This document shows positions 5,272-7,966 of a stretch of DNA of 7,966 nucleotides, one piece after another; the stretch's first letter is position 1; each line of letters opens with the position of its first letter. The DNA comes from Bacillota bacterium (GTDB taxonomy: Bacteria; Bacillota_A; Clostridia; Peptostreptococcales; Anaerovoracaceae): contig JAFRWQ010000226.1 in assembly GCA_017437925.1 (NCBI GenBank), forward strand, positions 1 to 7,966, in the 5' to 3' direction. Made by a program: the position numbers and the translations under genes. The notes below the pieces were generated by a model. The model was given only the letters and a program-made list of their open reading frames with translations, made no database searches and was not told the origin of the DNA.

Positions 5272-6672
5272 ATGAACAAATTCCAACAGTTTATCCATGA
5301 TGTGAAAGAGGAATTCACCTGGAAGGGCTTCCTGACCGTGGTCGGAGCCTTCCTCTTCTCGCTTTCCATCGTAGGACTTCACGGCGTGGTCAAGAACCAG
5401 TTCACTCTGCCCATTTCAGAGGCTCTGGGCGTGACCAAGGCCGCCGTGGCCATTTGGGATTCCGCCGGTAAGATCACAGGCATAATCTTCGCCGGCGCCA
5501 TCGGTATCTTTTATAAAAAGTTGGGTCCCAGAGGCCTGGCCATCTTCGCCGGATCTCTGGTAACCATCGGTTATCTCATCATAGCCTATCTGGTTAAGGA
5601 TTCGCTGACTCCGCTGTACATCTCCGGTCTCTTCATCGGAGCGGGCAACGCCATGGCCGGCGGCCTCATGTTCTTCACCATAGTCAAGCCCTGGTGGAAC
5701 AAGGCCTTCGGAACCTTCGCCGCTCTCTGCGGCACCGCTTCCGGCGTCGGCGGCGTGCTCTTCGTCAACACCGTGACCAAGACCATAAAGGAAGGCGGCT
5801 TCCAGGCCGGCGCCCTCAAGGTCGCCATACTCACCATCGCCGTAGCTTTCGCCGGCAGCCTGCTGATGACCGAGTCCCCCAACGACTCCCTGAGAAACGC
5901 CGAAAAGGCCGAAAGGGAGGCCAGAAAGAGGGGAGAGAAGATCGAAAAGGTCAAGAAGCCCGAGGAGAAAAAGGAGATCAAGGGACCCGCGGAAGGAGTT
6001 CCCGCTCTGGATTACCTCGACTACCTCAAGGAGCCCCTTACCTGGCTGCTCTTCATCATGATGTGCATGGCGGTCTACAATGTAGCCACCTCGCTCTTCA
6101 GCCCCATGGCCGCCTGGAAGGGCTACGCGGATCCCAACGTGGTCGGCGGAGCCGCCCTTACCGCTTACTCCGCGGTCCTTATCTGGACCAAGCTGGGAGC
6201 CGGCGCCCTGCGTGACGCTTTAGGCATGAAGTACGTACTGCCCATCATGTACATACCCGCTCTGGTATGCATGCTCTGGAACCGCTTCGGCACCGTTCCC
6301 GTGAACCTCTATCCCTACGTCTGCGCCCTGATGGCCTTCTCCGGCACCGCTACCCAGCTGCTGGTCGGCTTCGTCTCCGTACAGTCCTGGGGCAAGTACT
6401 TCAACGTTAAGGTACACGGCATGACGGTAATGGTGTTCAACTGGATAGGCATGTTCGTAGGCCCGCTCCGTCACCTGCCTCACGATCTGACCGGTTCCTA
6501 CAACATCACCCTCGACATCATGATCCTCTTCGCCCTCGCCCAGTGGGGCCTCGGCCTCTTCTGCCTGAAGCTGGGCAAGAAGGTCAACGACAAGCTGGAC
6601 AAGAAGTACGGTTTAGGGGAGTATGCTCCCGCCAAAGCCGAGGCTGCCGAAGCAGCTCCCGCCGAGGATTAA
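5272..6672 (+). CDS. Major facilitator superfamily transporter, first copy
   Basis: A 466-residue inner-membrane transporter with about 12 hydrophobic segments, roughly at 19-41, 60-82, 88-108, 114-137, 148-168, 181-199, then 256-276, 291-311, 320-336, 345-368, 383-400 and 413-433. The loop after segment 2 (YKKLGPRGLAI) is a degenerate MFS signature, reminiscent of the oxalate/formate antiporter branch. The central cytoplasmic loop (about 205-245) is highly charged, alternating Lys/Arg and Glu. The N-terminus is an amphipathic stretch, and the C-terminal tail is rich in Ala and Glu. AAGGAGG at 5257-5263 with 8-nt spacing fixes the start. It follows two hydrolase genes and is about 80% identical to the next gene. 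Likely cargo is an organic acid, peptide or amide compound handled by those hydrolases, but this is inference from neighbours only. Confidence 0.88.
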   Translation: MNKFQQFIHDVKEEFTWKGFLTVVGAFLFSLSIVGLHGVVKNQFTLPISEALGVTKAAVAIWDSAGKITGIIFAGAIGIFYKKLGPRGLAIFAGSLVTIGYLIIAYLVKDSLTPLYISGLFIGAGNAMAGGLMFFTIVKPWWNKAFGTFAALCGTASGVGGVLFVNTVTKTIKEGGFQAGALKVAILTIAVAFAGSLLMTESPNDSLRNAEKAEREARKRGEKIEKVKKPEEKKEIKGPAEGVPALDYLDYLKEPLTWLLFIMMCMAVYNVATSLFSPMAAWKGYADPNVVGGAALTAYSAVLIWTKLGAGALRDALGMKYVLPIMYIPALVCMLWNRFGTVPVNLYPYVCALMAFSGTATQLLVGFVSVQSWGKYFNVKVHGMTVMVFNWIGMFVGPLRHLPHDLTGSYNITLDIMILFALAQWGLGLFCLKLGKKVNDKLDKKYGLGEYAPAKAEAAEAAPAED

Positions 6673-6724
6673 TGACCGGCAAAGTGTAGATCTAAATCAG
6701 ATATAAAAAACCGAAAGAATTTCA

Positions 6725-6755
6725 TCCGGGAGGGCCGCCTGCCGGCCTTCCCGGA
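6725..6755 (+). terminator. Long perfect hairpin after the first transporter
   Basis: A 13-bp G+C-rich stem (6725-6737 with 6743-6755, one G-U pair) closes a 5-nt loop, 53 nt after the stop. No T tract follows, so it is not a textbook intrinsic terminator; it may act as a 3' stability or processing structure. On the opposite strand a T run occurs 14 nt beyond the stem, too distant for standard termination. The hairpin is certain, the role is not. Confidence 0.45.
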
Positions 6756-6801
6756 ACCTGAAAACTGCTGCGGACGATATATCGGTTCATATAGTTTATT
6801 G

Positions 6802-6870
6802 ATACGATGCGCTTTATAAAACCGTTAGATGTACGGCCATAGAACGGTTCGAACAAGCAATCGTATTTTT
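6802..6870 (+). other. Nested inverted repeats ending in a T tract
   Basis: Outer arms ATACGATGC (6802-6810) and GC-A-ATCGTAT (6857-6866, one bulged A) enclose inner arms AACCGTT (6820-6826) and AACGGTT (6843-6849). TTTTT follows directly at 6866-6870. It could be an irregular terminator of the first transporter or an operator region upstream of the second transporter's promoter. A palindrome CGATATATCG lies nearby at 6775-6784. The rest of the 368-nt gap (6673-7040) is accounted for by the neighbouring entries, with no further gene visible. Confidence 0.4.
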
Positions 6871-6912
6871 GAATTGAATTGTTAAATCCTCCACAATAAA
6901 ATAATGATAGAG
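6871..6912 (+). promoter_or_regulatory. Probable promoter region of the second transporter
   Basis: This aligns with the promoter block of the first copy. TTGTTA (6879-6884) and TAATGA (6902-6907) at 17-bp spacing are the best boxes, both imperfect. Conservation of AATAAAATAAT between copies is the main support. Confidence 0.35.
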
Positions 6913-6926
6913 ATACGTATGGAATC

Positions 6927-7040
6927 TGACCAGTTTCATGCGGTCCATAAGGGAGGGGGTGGCAACATCCCCGGAAATCATTATTTTATATTTTTATTCT
7001 CATCATAGAGAATGCGCAGTTTTATAAGGAGGAATTCTTT
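6927..7040 (+). promoter_or_regulatory. Conserved hairpin-bearing leader of the second transporter
   Basis: Counterpart of 5157-5271. Its first hairpin is stronger: GGGGGTG (6955-6961) pairs with CATCCCC (6966-6972) around a GCAA loop of the GNRA type. The second stem (6995-7001 with 7008-7014) keeps the ATCATA loop. AAGGAGG at 7026-7032 follows 11 nt later, 8 nt before the start codon. Confidence 0.5.
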
Positions 7041-7966
7041 ATGAACAAATTCCAGCAGTTTATCCATGATGTGAAAGAGGAGTTTACCTGGAAGGGCTTC
7101 CTGACCGTAGTCGGAGCATTCCTCTTCTCACTTTCCATCGTCGGTCTTCACGGCGTTGTGAAGAACCAGTTCACGCTTCCTATCTCAGAAGCTCTGGGCG
7201 TGACCAAGGCGGAAGTCGCCATCTGGAACTCCGCAGCTTCCGTAGCCGGAGTAATCTTCAGCGCCCTGATCGGTTTCATCTATAAGAAGCTGGGCCCCAG
7301 AGGCCTGGCCATGCTGGGCGGATCTCTGGTCGCCATAGGCTACCTGATGATCGCCTACATCGTCAAAGACCTTAAGATGCTTTATGTATCCGGTCTCTTC
7401 ATCGGAGCAGGAAACGTAATGGCCGGCGGCCTTATGTTCTACACCCTGGTCAAGCCCTGGTGGGATAAGGCCTTCGGAACCTTCGCAGCTCTGTGCGGAA
7501 CCGCTTCCGGCGTAGGCGGCGTGCTCTTCGTAACTACCGTCACCAAGTCTCTGCAGGAAGGCGGATATCAGGCCGGCGCTCTCAAGGTCGCCATCTTCAC
7601 TTTGATCTTCTCCTTCCTGGGCAGCTTCCTCATGACCGAGTCTCCCAACGACGTTCTGAGAAATCAGGCAAAGGCCGAGAAAGAGGCCAAGGCGAGAGGA
7701 GAGAAGATCGAGAAGGCCAAGAAAGAGGAGGTCAAGGGACCTGCCGAGGGCATTCCCGCTCTGGACTATATCGACTTCCTCAAGGAGCCCCTTACCTGGC
7801 TGCTCTTCATAATGATGTGCATGGCGCTCTTCAATGTAGCTACCGCTATCTTCAGCCCGATGGCCAAGTGGAAGGGCTACGCCGAACCCAACGTGGTTGG
7901 CGGCGCCGCTCTGACCATGTACTCCGCTCTGCTTATCTGGACCAAGCTGGGCGCCGGCGCTCTGCG
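7041..7966 (+). CDS. Major facilitator superfamily transporter, second copy (partial)
   Basis: An open frame from ATG at 7041 runs off the window after 308 codons, so the C-terminal third is missing here. It is a paralogue of the first transporter: by my hand alignment about 250 of 313 aligned positions match. The first 57 residues are identical, including the amphipathic N-terminus and the first membrane segment. Differences cluster in segments 2 and 6, the residues before segment 4, and the charged central loop, which is four residues shorter. Loss of a residue before segment 4 is also seen. AAGGAGG at 7026-7032 supports the start. Changes inside membrane segments suggest a shifted substrate range or affinity, while the shared leader suggests common control. 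Direction of transport and cargo are unknown. Confidence 0.88.
   Translation, partial: MNKFQQFIHDVKEEFTWKGFLTVVGAFLFSLSIVGLHGVVKNQFTLPISEALGVTKAEVAIWNSAASVAGVIFSALIGFIYKKLGPRGLAMLGGSLVAIGYLMIAYIVKDLKMLYVSGLFIGAGNVMAGGLMFYTLVKPWWDKAFGTFAALCGTASGVGGVLFVTTVTKSLQEGGYQAGALKVAIFTLIFSFLGSFLMTESPNDVLRNQAKAEKEAKARGEKIEKAKKEEVKGPAEGIPALDYIDFLKEPLTWLLFIMMCMALFNVATAIFSPMAKWKGYAEPNVVGGAALTMYSALLIWTKLGAGAL

Larger units (their letters stand above)
5095..6212 (+). repeat. Tandem duplication, first copy (promoter, leader and transporter)
   Basis: This stretch aligns with 6865-7966. Similarity starts near the promoter block and continues through the leader and coding region up to the window edge of the second copy. 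The first copy is longer in the coding region by five codons (one before segment 4, four in the charged central loop). Divergence, including 16 silent changes in the first 57 codons, shows the duplication is not recent. Confidence 0.85.
6865..7966 (+). repeat. Tandem duplication, second copy (cut by window end)
   Basis: Aligned with 5095-6212 in direct orientation, including promoter block, leader and the first 308 codons of the transporter. The two copies are separated by about 650 nt of first-copy 3' coding and intergenic sequence. Confidence 0.85.

Noticed and set aside
6843..6858. GGTTCGAAC resembling a tRNA T-loop, which might mark a tRNA remnant or integration site
   Set aside because: The flanking bases do not form the five-pair T stem (position 61 is not C), and no acceptor or anticodon arm is present.

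Overview
The window (about 8 kb) reads as a bacterial chromosomal segment with every supported gene on the + strand. Strong AAGGAGG ribosome binding sites, sigma-70-type promoter boxes, intrinsic terminators, GC-rich coding sequence with frequent AGG/AGA and ATA codons and rare TTA, and a dGTPase of the type common in Clostridia suggest an anaerobic, moderately high-GC Firmicute. Another anaerobic phylum such as Synergistota cannot be excluded, and the genus cannot be named from sequence alone.

Layout. (1) Positions 1-143 hold the last 46 codons of an unrecognised gene, closed by an intrinsic terminator at 181-210. (2) Positions 212-1850 form an apparent three-gene operon: a YefM-family antitoxin, a YoeB-family mRNA-interferase toxin overlapping it by 8 nt, and, 3 nt after the toxin stop, an HD-domain dGTP triphosphohydrolase-like gene. 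Its promoter carries two operators built from GTAC-core boxes, closely matching the known YefM-YoeB operator design. (3) Positions 1989-4940 hold two hydrolases 69 nt apart: an M20/AbgB-like amidohydrolase and an M81/MlrC-like metallopeptidase, followed by a strong terminator at 4955-4991. (4) From about 5095 onward there is a tandem pair of paralogous major facilitator transporters (the second cut by the window edge). Each has its own promoter-proximal region and a conserved, hairpin-bearing leader of about 130 nt.

How it may work together. The two hydrolases and two transporters look like a module for importing and breaking down a peptide-like or N-acyl/amide-linked compound. The substrate cannot be read from the sequence. 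The toxin-antitoxin-dGTPase operon is a separate unit whose gene order is unusual and could be either a chance insertion upstream of a housekeeping dGTPase or a functional coupling.

The points most worth following up are the paired transporter leaders with wobble-compatible stem changes, an inverted match to that leader upstream of the M20 gene, and the co-transcription of dgt with the toxin-antitoxin pair. I see no CRISPR array, tRNA, rRNA, transposase or phage gene.
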